This document shows, piece by piece, positions 1 through 9,628 of a stretch of 64,000 nt of DNA (within the stretch, counting starts at the first letter, position 1; the number at the start of each line of letters is the position of its first letter). The notes beneath the pieces were generated by a model, which did not search any database, had not been told where the DNA came from, and saw nothing but the letters and a program-made list of their open reading frames with translations. Location of the stretch: contig NZ_MSRC01000003.1 of assembly GCF_010093085.1 (NCBI RefSeq), positions 248,001 to 312,000 of the forward strand, read 5' to 3'. The translations under genes and the position numbers were made by a program. This DNA is from Bacillus sp. SKDU12. Lineage in GTDB: Bacteria; Bacillota; Bacilli; Bacillales; Bacillaceae.

Positions 1-1556
1 AAGAATTTGTGAAGCAATCCGCTCAGTCCGGGATTGATGTGTTCCGTATTTTCGATAGCTTAAACTGGGTAAAAGGCATGACGTTAGCCATTGATGCTGT
101 TCGGGATACCGGCAAAGTGGCAGAAGCTGCGATTTGTTACACAGGAGATATTCTTGATAAGAATCGCACCAAATATGATCTTGCCTATTATACGTCGATG
201 GCGAAGGAGCTTGAGGCTGCCGGAGCCCATATTCTCGGAATTAAAGATATGGCAGGGCTGTTAAAACCGCAGGCTGCATATGATCTTGTTTCTGCATTGA
301 AAGAAACGATTGATATTCCGGTTCACCTTCATACACATGATACGAGCGGAAACGGTGTTTATATGTATGCAAAAGCCGTTGAAGCTGGTGTTGATATCAT
401 AGACGTAGCGGTCAGCTCAATGGCAGGATTGACGTCTCAGCCTAGCGCGAGCGGCTTTTATCATGCGATGGAAGGGAACACCCGCCGCCCGGCAATGAAC
501 GTTCAAGACGTTGAATTGCTGTCTCAATATTGGGAGTCAGTTCGTAAATACTATTATGAATTTGAAAGCGGGATGAAGTCTCCGCATACAGAAATTTATG
601 AACATGAAATGCCTGGAGGCCAATACAGTAACCTGCAGCAGCAGGCGAAGGGAGTAGGCCTGGGCGACCGCTGGAATGAAGTGAAAGAAATGTACAGACG
701 CGTTAACGATATGTTCGGCGACATTGTAAAGGTTACACCTTCCTCTAAAGTAGTCGGAGATATGGCGCTTTACATGGTACAAAACAATTTGACTGAAGAA
801 GACATTTATGAAAAAGGCGAACAATTGGATTTTCCTGATTCTGTTGTGGAGCTTTTCAAAGGAAATATCGGCCAGCCACATGGCGGGTTCCCGGAAAAAC
901 TGCAAAAGCTGATCTTAAAAGGACAGAAGCCGATTACGGTCAGACCGGGAGAACTGCTTGAATCGGTATCTTTTGAAGCGATCAAACAGGAATTAAAAGA
1001 TCAGCATGACTTGGAGATTTCAGACCAAGATGCTGTAGCGTATGCTCTTTACCCTAAAGTCTTCTCTGATTATGTGAAAACTTCGGAAAGCTATGGAGAT
1101 ATTTCGGTATTAGATACGCCGACATTCTTCTATGGTATGACATTAGGTGAAGAAATAGAAGTGGAAATTGAGCGCGGAAAAACACTGATCGTTAAGCTGA
1201 TTTCAATCGGTGAGCCGCAGCCTGATGCCACTCGCGTCCTTTATTTTGAACTGAACGGGCAGCCGCGTGAAGTAGTCATTAAAGATGAAAGCATTAAGTC
1301 TTCCGTTCAGGAAAGATTGAAAGCAGATCGGACAAACCCAAGTCACATCGCGGCCTCAATGCCGGGAACGGTTATTAAGGTATTGACGGAAGCGGGTGCA
1401 AAAGTCAATAAAGGTGATCATTTGATGATCAATGAAGCGATGAAAATGGAAACAACGGTTCAGGCACCTTTCTCAGGAACAATCAAACAGGTTCATGTGA
1501 AAAATGGCGAACCGATCCAAACGGGTGATCTGCTTCTTGAAATTGATAAAGCCTAA
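1..1556 (+). CDS. pycA: pyruvate carboxylase, C-terminal part (5' truncated by window edge)
   Basis: Anaplerotic enzyme that carboxylates pyruvate to oxaloacetate using ATP, bicarbonate and a biotin carrier. The frame is open from base 3, so only about the last 518 residues of a roughly 1150-residue protein are visible; the biotin carboxylase half lies outside the window. Visible parts are the latter section of the TIM-barrel carboxyltransferase domain, with metal-ligand type HLHTHDTSG near the start, then the allosteric and linker region, and finally a biotinyl/lipoyl carrier domain with the biotin attachment motif EAMKME in the last 40 residues. A strong hairpin terminator follows at once, so transcription ends here. 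Identification is firm from the length, motifs and the adjacent ctaA. Confidence 0.97.
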   Translation, partial: EFVKQSAQSGIDVFRIFDSLNWVKGMTLAIDAVRDTGKVAEAAICYTGDILDKNRTKYDLAYYTSMAKELEAAGAHILGIKDMAGLLKPQAAYDLVSALKETIDIPVHLHTHDTSGNGVYMYAKAVEAGVDIIDVAVSSMAGLTSQPSASGFYHAMEGNTRRPAMNVQDVELLSQYWESVRKYYYEFESGMKSPHTEIYEHEMPGGQYSNLQQQAKGVGLGDRWNEVKEMYRRVNDMFGDIVKVTPSSKVVGDMALYMVQNNLTEEDIYEKGEQLDFPDSVVELFKGNIGQPHGGFPEKLQKLILKGQKPITVRPGELLESVSFEAIKQELKDQHDLEISDQDAVAYALYPKVFSDYVKTSESYGDISVLDTPTFFYGMTLGEEIEVEIERGKTLIVKLISIGEPQPDATRVLYFELNGQPREVVIKDESIKSSVQERLKADRTNPSHIAASMPGTVIKVLTEAGAKVNKGDHLMINEAMKMETTVQAPFSGTIKQVHVKNGEPIQTGDLLLEIDKA

Positions 1557-1558
1557 TA

Positions 1559-1600
1559 TAAACAAGAGTGTGTATCTTTTGATACACACTCTTGTTTTTT
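1559..1600 (+). terminator. rho-independent terminator of pycA
   Basis: A 16-bp perfect stem (1561-1576 with 1581-1596) closed by a TTTT loop is followed by a T-tract. It starts four bases after the pycA stop codon. Confidence 0.93.
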
Positions 1601-1912
1601 ATATTCGATGACAGTTGTATTTGCGTGGTTTAAAAGGGATGTAAGCAGGCCAATATCAGCTCCATGACAAGCCATCTCTTTTTAAACGAAAACAGGCTTA
1701 ACTGCTGCCAGTCTTTCAGATGCTTTGCAGTATGATACAGACCATGAATAGTTTATTAAGACATGATGTTTAAAAAATGGAGTGCTGCAAAAGAGCTATT
1801 GTCTGCACACTTTTCATTCTGACACGGACCATATGTTTGATGATACATATAACATTGCTGCGCTCTTATAAGCAGGAAGACGCAAGTACGGAGCGCAGAA
1901 AGCTATGGAACG
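1601..1912. other. pycA-ctaA intergenic gap, no supportable gene
   Basis: About 310 bases lie between the two terminators. Both strands were read. Only short open stretches are present: a minus-strand stretch of about 39 codons near 1740-1623 lacks a start codon, and a plus-strand stretch from 1777 runs into the ctaA terminator and coding end. Neither has a convincing ribosome binding site. One copy of a 17-bp repeat that recurs inside the ctaA terminator lies at 1892-1908. Confidence 0.5.
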
Positions 1913-1947
1913 ATAAAAAAAGACCAAAGCGCAGAAAGCTTTGGTCT
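1913..1947 (-). terminator. rho-independent terminator of ctaA
   Basis: Read on the minus strand, a 10-bp stem (1947-1938 with 1930-1921) around a 7-base loop is followed by a run of seven T residues. It begins eight bases beyond the ctaA stop. Confidence 0.88.
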
Positions 1948-1954
1948 AGAGTCA

Positions 1955-2875
1955 TTATGGCTGTCTGGATTCATAACGGAAGCGTGCAATCAATAATAAG
2001 AAGTAGCATAAAATGCCAAACAGACAGGCAATAAAGAATGAGTGGGCAAGTGCAAAGCCCAGAGCCAGTTCAGTATACACGATCATAATACCGGACAATG
2101 CCTGTAATATGATAAAAATAAGGCATGCAATCCAGCCCCAAAAGATCTGTCTTTGATCTTTATATGAAGAAATAGCATGAACAGCTGCAACGATAATCCA
2201 TATAAACAACAGCAAGGCTGCTGCTCTGTGGCCCATTTGCACCCATTCATGGAATTGAGTCGGTAGTCCATTCTTCACCGGACTGCACAGCGGCACATCA
2301 GGACATGCCAGACTTGATTTTGTATGCCTTACATACGCGCCTGTATACACAACGATATAGGAATAAATTAAAATTCCAATCATGTGAAATTGCATTTTTT
2401 TGCGGATTTGAAGCGGCTTGACCAGTTTTCTAACTGATTTATCAGCTTCAAATATGAGCAACGTCAAAATGAGCACTGAAGCGAAAGATATCAATGAGAT
2501 GCCGAAGTGAAGCGCCATAATCAGCGCGTTTGAACCGAATACGACAGCCAGTGCGCCAAGCAGTGCCTGTAAAAATAAAAAGATAATAGACATGATCGCG
2601 AGAAACGTTGTTTCACGGAAAATAGGTGTAATTTTTCGCCATGACCAAAACGCAAGGCTTAACACAAGGACAATAGAAATTCCGCTTGCGAATCTGTGAC
2701 TCCATTCAATAATTGAAGCGGGATTTAATTCAGGGAAAAAACGTCCGTGACATAGCGGCCACTGTCTGCCGCAGCCTTGGCCGGAACCTGTTTTTGTAAC
2801 AAGGGCACCCCCGATTAAAACAATAAGCATGACAAATGTTGTCAGTACACCGAGAGCTTTTAATGCTTTATTCAT
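1955..2875 (-). CDS. ctaA: heme A synthase
   Basis: Integral membrane monooxygenase that converts heme O, made by CtaB, into heme A for the aa3/caa3 oxidases. The 306-residue protein has eight hydrophobic segments and the two outside-loop cysteine pairs of Bacillus CtaA (GCGRQWPLC near residue 35-42 and ACPDVPLC near 190). Membrane-embedded histidines of the two four-helix halves are present (EWSHRF, MALHFG, QMGHRA, ALAHSF). The start is the ATG at 2875 preceded by AAGGTGG; an upstream in-frame ATG has no such site. The gene is divergent from ctaB, and the shared spacer carries ResD-like boxes. Identification is secure. Confidence 0.96.
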   Translation of the reverse strand: MNKALKALGVLTTFVMLIVLIGGALVTKTGSGQGCGRQWPLCHGRFFPELNPASIIEWSHRFASGISIVLVLSLAFWSWRKITPIFRETTFLAIMSIIFLFLQALLGALAVVFGSNALIMALHFGISLISFASVLILTLLIFEADKSVRKLVKPLQIRKKMQFHMIGILIYSYIVVYTGAYVRHTKSSLACPDVPLCSPVKNGLPTQFHEWVQMGHRAAALLLFIWIIVAAVHAISSYKDQRQIFWGWIACLIFIILQALSGIMIVYTELALGFALAHSFFIACLFGILCYFLLLIARFRYESRQP

Positions 2876-3225
2876 TATTATCCACCTTCTTAACATACTG
2901 CTGCAATTTTATATACGTTCCAAGTGTAAGCGAATATGTGTTTTGAGGCAATTCCTAGCGTCTTTTGTTCACAAAAATATAATAGAATGCGCCTTTCTGG
3001 AAAATGTATACTTGATTATTTATGTCGGGTCTGATAGAAATAAGGTAAACGCACTGCCGATTTAGCAAATGTCTTCATTTGTGATAAAATTCATAAAAAG
3101 TTCACAAATAAATTCCTGTTTGTCGTTTAATATTTAATAGGATGTTTTTTTACAAGATGTTATCTTGTATGATAGAGTAGCAGGTTTTTTTCGCCTGCTT
3201 TAGGTTTGTAAGGGAGGTTTACGTT
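2876..3225. promoter_or_regulatory. ctaA/ctaB divergent regulatory region with ResD-like boxes
   Basis: This is a 350-bp spacer between the divergent heme biosynthesis genes. TTTGTGAT-type sequences, similar to ResD response-regulator sites, occur at 3078-3085, at 3101-3108 (inverted, TTCACAAA) and at 2967-2976 (inverted). In B. subtilis ResD activates ctaA and ctaB, so such boxes are expected. An inverted repeat at 3151-3169 and a small hairpin at 3179-3199 are reported separately. Box assignment is by eye and approximate. Confidence 0.45.
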
Positions 3226-4143
3226 ATGGCTAACTCCAGAATCTTAAATGATACAGCTATAGACGGACAAATTGAAGAAACAACAGCATGGAAAGATTTT
3301 CTGTCCCTCATTAAAATAGGGATCGTCAATTCTAACCTCATCACGACTTTTACTGGAATGTGGCTTGCACTTCATATTTCCGGTTTGAGTTTTTTAGGCA
3401 ATATAAACACCGTTCTTCTGACATTAATCGGGTCTTCTCTGATTATTGCTGGTTCCTGTGCGATCAATAACTGGTATGATCGAGATATCGACCATGTCAT
3501 GGAGCGTACGAAAGTAAGACCGACGGTTACAGGTAAAATTCAGCCGAATCAGGCATTATGGTCTGGAATTTTGCTGGTTGCTTTAGGATTGATCATGCTG
3601 CTGATGACAACTGTCATGGCTGCTGTTATTGGTTTTATCGGAGTCTTTACGTATGTTGTATTGTACACAATGTGGACGAAGCGCCGCTATACGATTAACA
3701 CAGTGGTAGGAAGTGTTTCCGGTGCAGTGCCGCCGCTTATTGGATGGACGGCAGTAGAAGGCCATATCGGTGTCGTAGCATGGGTATTATTCATGATTTT
3801 ATTTATTTGGCAGATTCCTCACTTCTTAGCATTAGCTATTAAGAAAACAGAGGATTATAGAGCTGCAAATATCCCGATGCTTCCTGTCGTATATGGATTT
3901 GAAGTGACAAAAAGACAAATTATTGTGTGGGTTGCATGCCTGATGCCGCTTCCATTTTTTCTTGGAAGCCTAGGTCTTCCGATTGTCATCCTCGGTGTGC
4001 TGTTAAATATCGGCTGGCTGATTCTCGGTTTAATGGGCTTCCGCTCCAAAAATATCATGAAGTGGGCAACGCAGATGTTCGTTTACTCGCTCAACTACAT
4101 GACAATCTATTTTGTTGCCATGGTAGTCTTAACTCTTTTCTAA
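3226..4143 (+). CDS. ctaB: heme O synthase (protoheme IX farnesyltransferase)
   Basis: UbiA-family membrane prenyltransferase that adds a farnesyl group to heme B to give heme O, the substrate of CtaA. It is 305 residues long with about nine hydrophobic helices. The first aspartate-rich prenyl-diphosphate motif is visible as [15 protein letters not shown] near residue 80, and a second polar motif ([19 protein letters not shown]) lies near residue 205. The ATG start follows GGGAGG. It is the first gene of the cta oxidase operon, and a leaky-looking terminator separates it from ctaC. Confidence 0.95.
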   Translation: MANSRILNDTAIDGQIEETTAWKDFLSLIKIGIVNSNLITTFTGMWLALHISGLSFLGNINTVLLTLIGSSLIIAGSCAINNWYDRDIDHVMERTKVRPTVTGKIQPNQALWSGILLVALGLIMLLMTTVMAAVIGFIGVFTYVVLYTMWTKRRYTINTVVGSVSGAVPPLIGWTAVEGHIGVVAWVLFMILFIWQIPHFLALAIKKTEDYRAANIPMLPVVYGFEVTKRQIIVWVACLMPLPFFLGSLGLPIVILGVLLNIGWLILGLMGFRSKNIMKWATQMFVYSLNYMTIYFVAMVVLTLF

Positions 4144-4200
4144 AAAATAGATATGTTGTATGTTTTATTGCTTCAAAATAAACGATGACAACTAGTAAAT

Positions 4201-4240
4201 GCCGCCTTGACCTCTTGTTTAATCAGGCGGCTTTACTTTT
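4201..4240 (+). terminator. terminator between ctaB and ctaC
   Basis: Arms GCCGCCTTGA and TCAGGCGGC pair with one bulge around a long loop (4201-4231), followed by the T-rich TTTACTTTT. The imperfect stem and broken T-run suggest partial termination, with some read-through into ctaC. Confidence 0.7.
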
Positions 4241-4382
4241 ATACATAGATGGCATTTTGAGTAAAAAAAATCATAATTTAAGAGAAGTGGAAATGTAAGT
4301 GCTTTATTTTGGGTAGGCTGGATTGCGATAGATTTCAAGTCTGCTTTCCGCCTTTGTATTGACAAAAAAGGGGTTGGGTGAA

Positions 4383-5453
4383 ATGGTAAAGCATTGGCGT
4401 CTTATTTTATTACTAGCCGTAGTGCCGCTTCTATTAAGCGGATGTGGAAAACCTTTTTTATCCACGCTCAAGCCTGCTGGCGAGGTGGCTGATAAGCAGT
4501 ATCATCTGACAGTGCTCAGCACATTGATTATGGTGATCGTTGTTGCAGTAGTATCTGTTATCTTCTTTTATGTGATTGTGAGATTCAGAAGATCACGGAT
4601 CGGTGAGAACACGATACCGAAACAGGTAGAGGGGAATAAATTTTTAGAAATTACATGGACTGTGATACCGATTCTGCTGCTCATTATTCTTGTGATCCCT
4701 GTTGTATTATATACCCTTGAGCTGGCAGATACATCACCAATGGATAAGAAAAGCCGCAAAGCTGAGGATGCGCTTGTAGTCAATGTCCGGGCAAATTTAT
4801 ATTGGTGGGAGTTTGAATATCCTGATTACGGCATTATCACAAGTCAGGAGCTGATTGTGCCGACAGACCAGCGTGTATATTTTAATCTAAAAGCTTCAGA
4901 TGTAAAACATTCCTTCTGGATTCCTTCAGTTGGAGGAAAACTTGATACGAATACCGATAACGAAAATAAGTTTTTCTTGACATTTGATTCAAAAAGAAGC
5001 AAAGAGGCAGGAGATATGTTTTTTGGGAAGTGTGCAGAGCTTTGCGGCCCGTCACACGCGCTGATGGATTTTAAGGTGAAGACGATGTCTGCAAAGGATT
5101 TTCAGGGCTGGACAAAAGAAATGAAAAGCTATAAGTCCACAGCTGAGAGTGATCTGGCTAAGCAGGGCGAGGAACTGTTTAAAGAGAAAAACTGCCTGAG
5201 CTGCCATGCCGTCGAGCCGAATGATAAGCGGGCAGAAGCAGCAAGAACGGCTCCAAACTTAGCGACCTTCGGTGAAAGGGCAAAAGTGGCAGGGGTGAAA
5301 GACGCCAACGAAGAAAATGTGAAAGCTTGGATGAAAGATCCTGAGAGCATAAAACCGGGCAACAAAATGACAGGAACTTATCCGAAGCTCTCAGACAGTG
5401 AAACAGATGCGCTTTATGAATACTTAAAAGGCTTAAAAACGGAAAGCAAGTAG
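4383..5453 (+). CDS. ctaC: cytochrome caa3 oxidase subunit II (lipoprotein with fused cytochrome c)
   Basis: Subunit II accepts electrons into the binuclear CuA centre. The 356-residue protein begins with a lipoprotein signal ending LLSGC (lipidated Cys21), then two membrane helices (about 43-67 and 91-112). The cupredoxin domain carries CuA ligands His176, Cys217, Cys221, His225 and Met228. The C-terminal cytochrome c domain has the heme site CLSCH (271-275) with a likely axial Met329. The fused cytochrome c marks the caa3 type. The ATG at 4383 gives the known length; an in-frame TTG 24 bases upstream was not used. A weak CcpA-like sequence near 4292 fits known glucose repression of this operon but is not compelling. 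Confidence 0.96.
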   Translation: MVKHWRLILLLAVVPLLLSGCGKPFLSTLKPAGEVADKQYHLTVLSTLIMVIVVAVVSVIFFYVIVRFRRSRIGENTIPKQVEGNKFLEITWTVIPILLLIILVIPVVLYTLELADTSPMDKKSRKAEDALVVNVRANLYWWEFEYPDYGIITSQELIVPTDQRVYFNLKASDVKHSFWIPSVGGKLDTNTDNENKFFLTFDSKRSKEAGDMFFGKCAELCGPSHALMDFKVKTMSAKDFQGWTKEMKSYKSTAESDLAKQGEELFKEKNCLSCHAVEPNDKRAEAARTAPNLATFGERAKVAGVKDANEENVKAWMKDPESIKPGNKMTGTYPKLSDSETDALYEYLKGLKTESK

Positions 5454-5485
5454 GGAAGAAAGGGAGATATTGGGGGAGGTCACAT

Positions 5486-7354
5486 ATGTTGAATGCGCTT
5501 ACAGAAAAGCGGACGCGCGGATCTATACTTTGGGATTATTTGACGACGGTGGACCATAAAAAAATTGCAATTCTTTACTTGATCGCCGGAGGATTCTTCT
5601 TTCTTGTCGGCGGAATCGAAGCGATGTTTATCAGAATTCAGCTTGCACAGCCGGAAAATGTGTTTCTCAGTGCTCAAGCGTACAATGAAGTAATGACAAT
5701 GCACGGGACGACAATGATTTTTCTGGCTGCGATGCCGCTTTTATTTGCCTTGATGAATGCGGTTGTGCCTTTACAGATTGGCGCCAGAGACGTTTCGTTT
5801 CCATTTTTAAACGCGCTCGGTTTTTGGCTCTTCTTTTTTGGGGGTATTTTCTTAAATCTAAGCTGGTTTTTAGGCGGAGCGCCAGACGCGGGATGGACGG
5901 CATACGCCTCACTTTCGCTTTATTCTGCCGGGCACGGTATAGACTTTTTCGTCCTGGGACTGCAAATATCCGGGCTTGGGACGCTGATAGCCGGGATTAA
6001 CTTTTTAGCCACGATTATCAATATGAGGGCCCCTGGCATGACGTATATGAGGCTGCCTCTGTTTACATGGACGACATTTGTGTCTTCTGCTTTGATTTTA
6101 TTTGCGTTTCCGCCGCTTACGGCCGGATTGGCTCTCATGATGCTCGATCGGCTGTTCGGCACCAATTTCTTTAATCCGGAGCTTGGCGGAAATACGGTTA
6201 TTTGGGAGCATTTATTTTGGATTTTTGGCCATCCGGAGGTTTATATCTTAATTTTACCTGCATTCGGTATTTTTTCAGAGGTCATCCCTGTGTTTGCCAG
6301 AAAACGTTTGTTTGGATATTCATCAATGGTTTTCGCGATTGTTCTCATTGGGTTTCTGGGCTTTATGGTTTGGGTGCATCACATGTTTACGACTGGTCTC
6401 GGCCCGATTGCAAATGCGATCTTTGCGGTTGCTACAATGGCTATCGCGATACCGACAGGAATTAAAATTTTTAACTGGCTTTTGACGATTTGGGGAGGGA
6501 ATGTGAAGTATACGACCGCTATGCTGTATGCTGTCTCCTTTATTCCTTCCTTTGTGCTCGGCGGTGTGACGGGAGTCATGCTGGCAGCGGCTGCGGCTGA
6601 TTATCAGTTTCATGATACGTATTTTGTGGTGGCACATTTCCACTATGTCATTATTGGCGGTGTGGTATTCGGCCTTTTAGCCGGTGTTCATTTCTGGTGG
6701 CCGAAAATGTTCGGTAAAATGTTGCATGAAACGATGGGGAAAATTTCATTTGTTTTGTTTTTTATCGGTTTTCATCTCACGTTTTTCATTCAGCATTTTG
6801 TCGGTTTAATGGGAATGCCGCGCCGGGTTTATACCTTTTTGTCAGGACAGGGTCTTGAGACCGGAAACTTGATCAGTACGATCGGGGCGTTTTTTATGGC
6901 AGCAGCAGTTATTCTTCTGCTAGTCAATGTCATTTGGACATCGGTAAAAGGCGAATATGCAGGAGCTGATCCATGGCAGGACGGACGTACGCTTGAATGG
7001 ACTGTTTCTTCACCGCCGCCTGAGTATAACTTTAAACAGCTTCCTTTTGTCAGAGGGCTTGACCCGTTCTGGATCGAGAAGCAGGCGGGACACAAATCTA
7101 TGACGCCGGCTGAACCGGTTGATGATATTCATATGCCGAACGGCTCAATCCTGCCGCTTGTCATTTCCTTCGGTCTTTTTGTCGCAGCGTTCGGGCTGCT
7201 GTACAGAAGCGATTACGTTTGGGGCCTGCCAGTGATCTTTATCGGACTCGGCATTACTTTTATTACGATGCTGCTTCGTTCAGTCATTGATGATCACGGC
7301 TATCATATTCATAAAGAGGAACTGCCGAACGATGATAAAGGGGTGAAGGCATAA
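5486..7354 (+). CDS. ctaD: cytochrome caa3 oxidase subunit I
   Basis: Catalytic heme-copper subunit that reduces oxygen to water and pumps protons. At 622 residues it has the standard 12-helix core plus extra C-terminal helices. Ligand motifs are visible: TMHGTTM for low-spin heme, HPEVYI for CuB with the His-Tyr crosslink, VHHMF for CuB, and AHFHYV for the two heme irons. The HPEVY-IxxLPAFGIFSE helix carries the K-channel pattern. The ATG follows GGGGGAGGT. It overlaps ctaE by one base at ATAATG, implying coupled translation of the subunits. Confidence 0.97.
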   Translation: MLNALTEKRTRGSILWDYLTTVDHKKIAILYLIAGGFFFLVGGIEAMFIRIQLAQPENVFLSAQAYNEVMTMHGTTMIFLAAMPLLFALMNAVVPLQIGARDVSFPFLNALGFWLFFFGGIFLNLSWFLGGAPDAGWTAYASLSLYSAGHGIDFFVLGLQISGLGTLIAGINFLATIINMRAPGMTYMRLPLFTWTTFVSSALILFAFPPLTAGLALMMLDRLFGTNFFNPELGGNTVIWEHLFWIFGHPEVYILILPAFGIFSEVIPVFARKRLFGYSSMVFAIVLIGFLGFMVWVHHMFTTGLGPIANAIFAVATMAIAIPTGIKIFNWLLTIWGGNVKYTTAMLYAVSFIPSFVLGGVTGVMLAAAAADYQFHDTYFVVAHFHYVIIGGVVFGLLAGVHFWWPKMFGKMLHETMGKISFVLFFIGFHLTFFIQHFVGLMGMPRRVYTFLSGQGLETGNLISTIGAFFMAAAVILLLVNVIWTSVKGEYAGADPWQDGRTLEWTVSSPPPEYNFKQLPFVRGLDPFWIEKQAGHKSMTPAEPVDDIHMPNGSILPLVISFGLFVAAFGLLYRSDYVWGLPVIFIGLGITFITMLLRSVIDDHGYHIHKEELPNDDKGVKA

Positions 7355-7977
7355 TGCAAACGCAAGAAAAATTCACCGCGGAAACCTTTCCAGCTTCTCC
7401 TGAAAAAGTAACACTGGAAGGAAAAAATAAATTTTTAGGGTTCTGGCTTTTTCTTGGGGGAGAGACAGTTTTGTTTGCGTCTCTCTTCGCAACATTTCTC
7501 GCACTCCGGAATTCAAACGCCGGTGATCCGCCTACAACGGAAATGTTTGATGTAACACTTGTGTTTATCGCCACAATGCTATTATTAACGAGCAGTTTAA
7601 CGAGTGTGTACGCGATGTACCACATGAAGAACTTTTCTTTCGGCAAAATGCAGCTTTGGCTTGGAATGACAATCTTATTGGGGGCCGGCTTTTTAGGATT
7701 GGAAATCTATGAGTTTAAGCATTACACCCATGAGTATGGTTTTACGATCACAAGCTCTGCGCTCGGTTCCGCGTTTTACACGCTTGTCGGTACACACGGC
7801 GCTCACGTGGCATTTGGGCTGATGTGGATCAGCGCACTGATGATTCGCAATGCCAAAAGGGGCTTGAATCTGTATACGGCGCCTAAGTTTTATGTTGCCA
7901 GTCTTTATTGGCACTTTATTGATGTCGTGTGGGTCTTCATCTTTACCGTTGTATATTTAATGGGGATGGTGGGATAA
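7354..7977 (+). CDS. ctaE: cytochrome caa3 oxidase subunit III
   Basis: Non-catalytic membrane subunit III of the heme-copper oxidase, 207 residues with five hydrophobic helices, the short form typical of Bacillus. Subunit III signature residues appear in GFWLFLGGETVLFASLFAT and in VGTHGAHVAFGL, and the C-terminal SLYWHFIDVVWVFIF is the family's most conserved stretch. Its ATG overlaps the ctaD stop codon and its stop lies two bases before the ctaF start, so the genes are tightly coupled. Confidence 0.96.
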   Translation: MQTQEKFTAETFPASPEKVTLEGKNKFLGFWLFLGGETVLFASLFATFLALRNSNAGDPPTTEMFDVTLVFIATMLLLTSSLTSVYAMYHMKNFSFGKMQLWLGMTILLGAGFLGLEIYEFKHYTHEYGFTITSSALGSAFYTLVGTHGAHVAFGLMWISALMIRNAKRGLNLYTAPKFYVASLYWHFIDVVWVFIFTVVYLMGMVG

Positions 7978-7979
7978 AC

Positions 7980-8312
7980 ATGGTCGGTAAAAAAAGCAAA
8001 GAGCCTATCAACAGCGATCTTGAATTCAAGAAAAAGAAGCATGCTCAGGAGATGAAATATCAGGTTCTGTCTTTTGGGTTAATGATCGGTCTTACGATTG
8101 TTGCATTTCTGACAGTGGCAGCAGACGGTGTAGGCAGCTGGTTTACGATTCCTTTCATTATTTTGCTTGCTGCAGTTCAAGTCATCTTCCAGCTGTATTA
8201 TTTCATGCATATGAATCAAAAAGGGCATGAAGCGCCGGCACTGTTTTTATATTCAGGAATGTTTGTCGCATTCATCACTGTGCTTGCGTTTGTCACAATA
8301 ATATGGTGGTAA
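7980..8312 (+). CDS. ctaF: cytochrome caa3 oxidase subunit IV
   Basis: Small oxidase subunit IV of 110 residues with three predicted membrane helices and the family motif LYYFMHMNQKGHE between helices two and three. It probably stabilises subunits I and III. The start used is the ATG at 7980, just after the ctaE stop and preceded by GGGGATGGTGGG; a longer in-frame reading from 7929 lies wholly within ctaE and is not credible. Confidence 0.93.
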   Translation: MVGKKSKEPINSDLEFKKKKHAQEMKYQVLSFGLMIGLTIVAFLTVAADGVGSWFTIPFIILLAAVQVIFQLYYFMHMNQKGHEAPALFLYSGMFVAFITVLAFVTIIWW

Positions 8313-8338
8313 TTTGAACAGCCGCCGGAGGTGAAGAA

Positions 8339-9232
8339 ATGAATCAGTTAGATGTGTTTGGGTTTCGCGCGATGTGGAGCCCTTATCTTTTTTGTATCCT
8401 GTTAGGCATTACGGTGCTTTATGTTTATTTTTATAGGCGAATGCGCTCAAAACCAAATCGGATAACAGGTAAAGAGATGGCGTGCTTTCTTTCGGCAATG
8501 CTGTTTTTATATGCAGCCGAGGGAAGTCCGGTTGATCTGCTCGGACATATTATGTTCAGCGCGCATATGGTGCAGATGGCTGTTTTGTATTTGGTCGTCC
8601 CGCCGCTGTTGATTGCGGGAATTCCTGCATGGCTTTGGGAGAAAATCATTTTCAGGCCTGCCATTAAACCGTTTTTTATATTTTTTACGACGCCTTTAAT
8701 TGCTTTGCTTTTGTTCAACGGCATTTTTTCTATGTATCATGTTCCGCTTATTTTTGATACTGTCAAAACAGATTTGCTTTCTCATACATTAATGACTTGG
8801 CTCATCTTTGTGCTTGCGTTTTTCATGTGGTGGCCGCTTGTTCATAAGGTAGAGCGGCTTCGGCAGCTCAGCGGCTTGATGAAGCTGGGTTATATTATGG
8901 CAGACGGTATGCTGCTTACGCCTGCTTGCGCGCTGATTATGTTCAGCGGCGCGCCTTTATATGCCACCTATACAGATCCGACAATATGGGCAGAGGCCAT
9001 GAAGCTTTGTGTGCCCGCGGATATGATGGGACAGGTTCCATTAACAGGACCGGAGATGTTAAATACTTTGCCTTTGTTAGAGGATCAGCAGCTCGGAGCA
9101 GTTATGATGAAAATTATTCAGGAAATTGTGTATGGTACTTTTTTGGCGATTGTTTTTTTTCAATGGGTAAAGAAAGAGAGAGAAAAGGACGGGCAGGAGG
9201 AGCCGCCGTATATTCAGCAAACGATATCATAA
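8339..9232 (+). CDS. ctaG: cytochrome caa3 oxidase assembly factor CtaG
   Basis: Membrane protein of the caa3_CtaG family, needed to form active caa3 oxidase in B. subtilis and thought to help copper insertion. It has 297 residues and about seven hydrophobic helices, with conserved membrane histidines in MFSAHMVQM and LSHTLMTW. It is unrelated to the Cox11 proteins that share the name CtaG. The ATG follows GGAGGTG. It is the last gene of the cta operon, and a strong terminator begins at its stop codon. Confidence 0.94.
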   Translation: MNQLDVFGFRAMWSPYLFCILLGITVLYVYFYRRMRSKPNRITGKEMACFLSAMLFLYAAEGSPVDLLGHIMFSAHMVQMAVLYLVVPPLLIAGIPAWLWEKIIFRPAIKPFFIFFTTPLIALLLFNGIFSMYHVPLIFDTVKTDLLSHTLMTWLIFVLAFFMWWPLVHKVERLRQLSGLMKLGYIMADGMLLTPACALIMFSGAPLYATYTDPTIWAEAMKLCVPADMMGQVPLTGPEMLNTLPLLEDQQLGAVMMKIIQEIVYGTFLAIVFFQWVKKEREKDGQEEPPYIQQTIS

Positions 9233-9270
9233 AAGGTACAGCGAAGATGCTGTACCTTTTTATTTTTATT
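9231..9270. terminator. terminator shared by ctaG and convergent ylbA
   Basis: A 12-bp stem (9231-9242 with 9249-9260) is followed on the plus strand by a T-tract. On the minus strand the left arm gives a TTTT run, so it may serve both convergent genes. Confidence 0.88.
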
Positions 9271-9628
9271 ACATTTGAACGGTTTTTAACAAGTCAGATA
9301 TGTCTTGAATCAATGCCTTGCTTTTTGTCACAACCTGTACGGGAAACGCTTCCGTTTCTCCATATTCTACGCCGTGCGGGTAGTAATGCTTTCCTAAGAG
9401 AGGGGACATTAATTGAATAACGGCTCGGCCGCTTCCGATATCACCTTCTGTGGCAATACCCTGTATTCGCAGATAAAACGTACCCTTAACCGTCGAAAAC
9501 TTCTTATCATAGGTGACTCTTTCGTAATCCCATTGACCTGCCCTGACGAGGCCTTTGCTTTCCATCAAGTCATCCAGCCAGCTGAGCTCAGCCTTTACCC
9601 CTTCAAGTCCGCTTTCATTAAACTTCAA
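9269..9628 (-). CDS. ylbA: YugN-like family protein YlbA
   Basis: Protein of about 119 residues of the YugN-like family, whose function I do not know. The sequence is soluble and acidic with no signal peptide or membrane segment; conserved-looking stretches are ELSWLDDLME, GQWDYERVTYD and YYPHGVEYGE. The start is inferred to be the TTG at 9628, eight bases after AAGGAGG; an in-frame ATG 14 codons upstream has no ribosome binding site in front of it. It stands alone on the minus strand between ctaG and ylbB. Confidence 0.82.
   Translation of the reverse strand: MKFNESGLEGVKAELSWLDDLMESKGLVRAGQWDYERVTYDKKFSTVKGTFYLRIQGIATEGDIGSGRAVIQLMSPLLGKHYYPHGVEYGETEAFPVQVVTKSKALIQDISDLLKTVQM

Noticed and set aside
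537..905. Minus-strand frame of 122 codons inside pycA
   Set aside because: It is antisense to a strongly conserved enzyme with no start signals and reflects codon bias of the real gene.
1777..2034. Plus-strand open frame of 85 codons between pycA and ctaA
   Set aside because: It runs through the ctaA terminator and into the antisense of ctaA, has no ribosome binding site and an unlikely composition.
4290..4306. CcpA (cre) site upstream of ctaC
   Set aside because: ATGTAAGTGCTTTATT lacks the central CG and has further mismatches, so it was mentioned only in passing.
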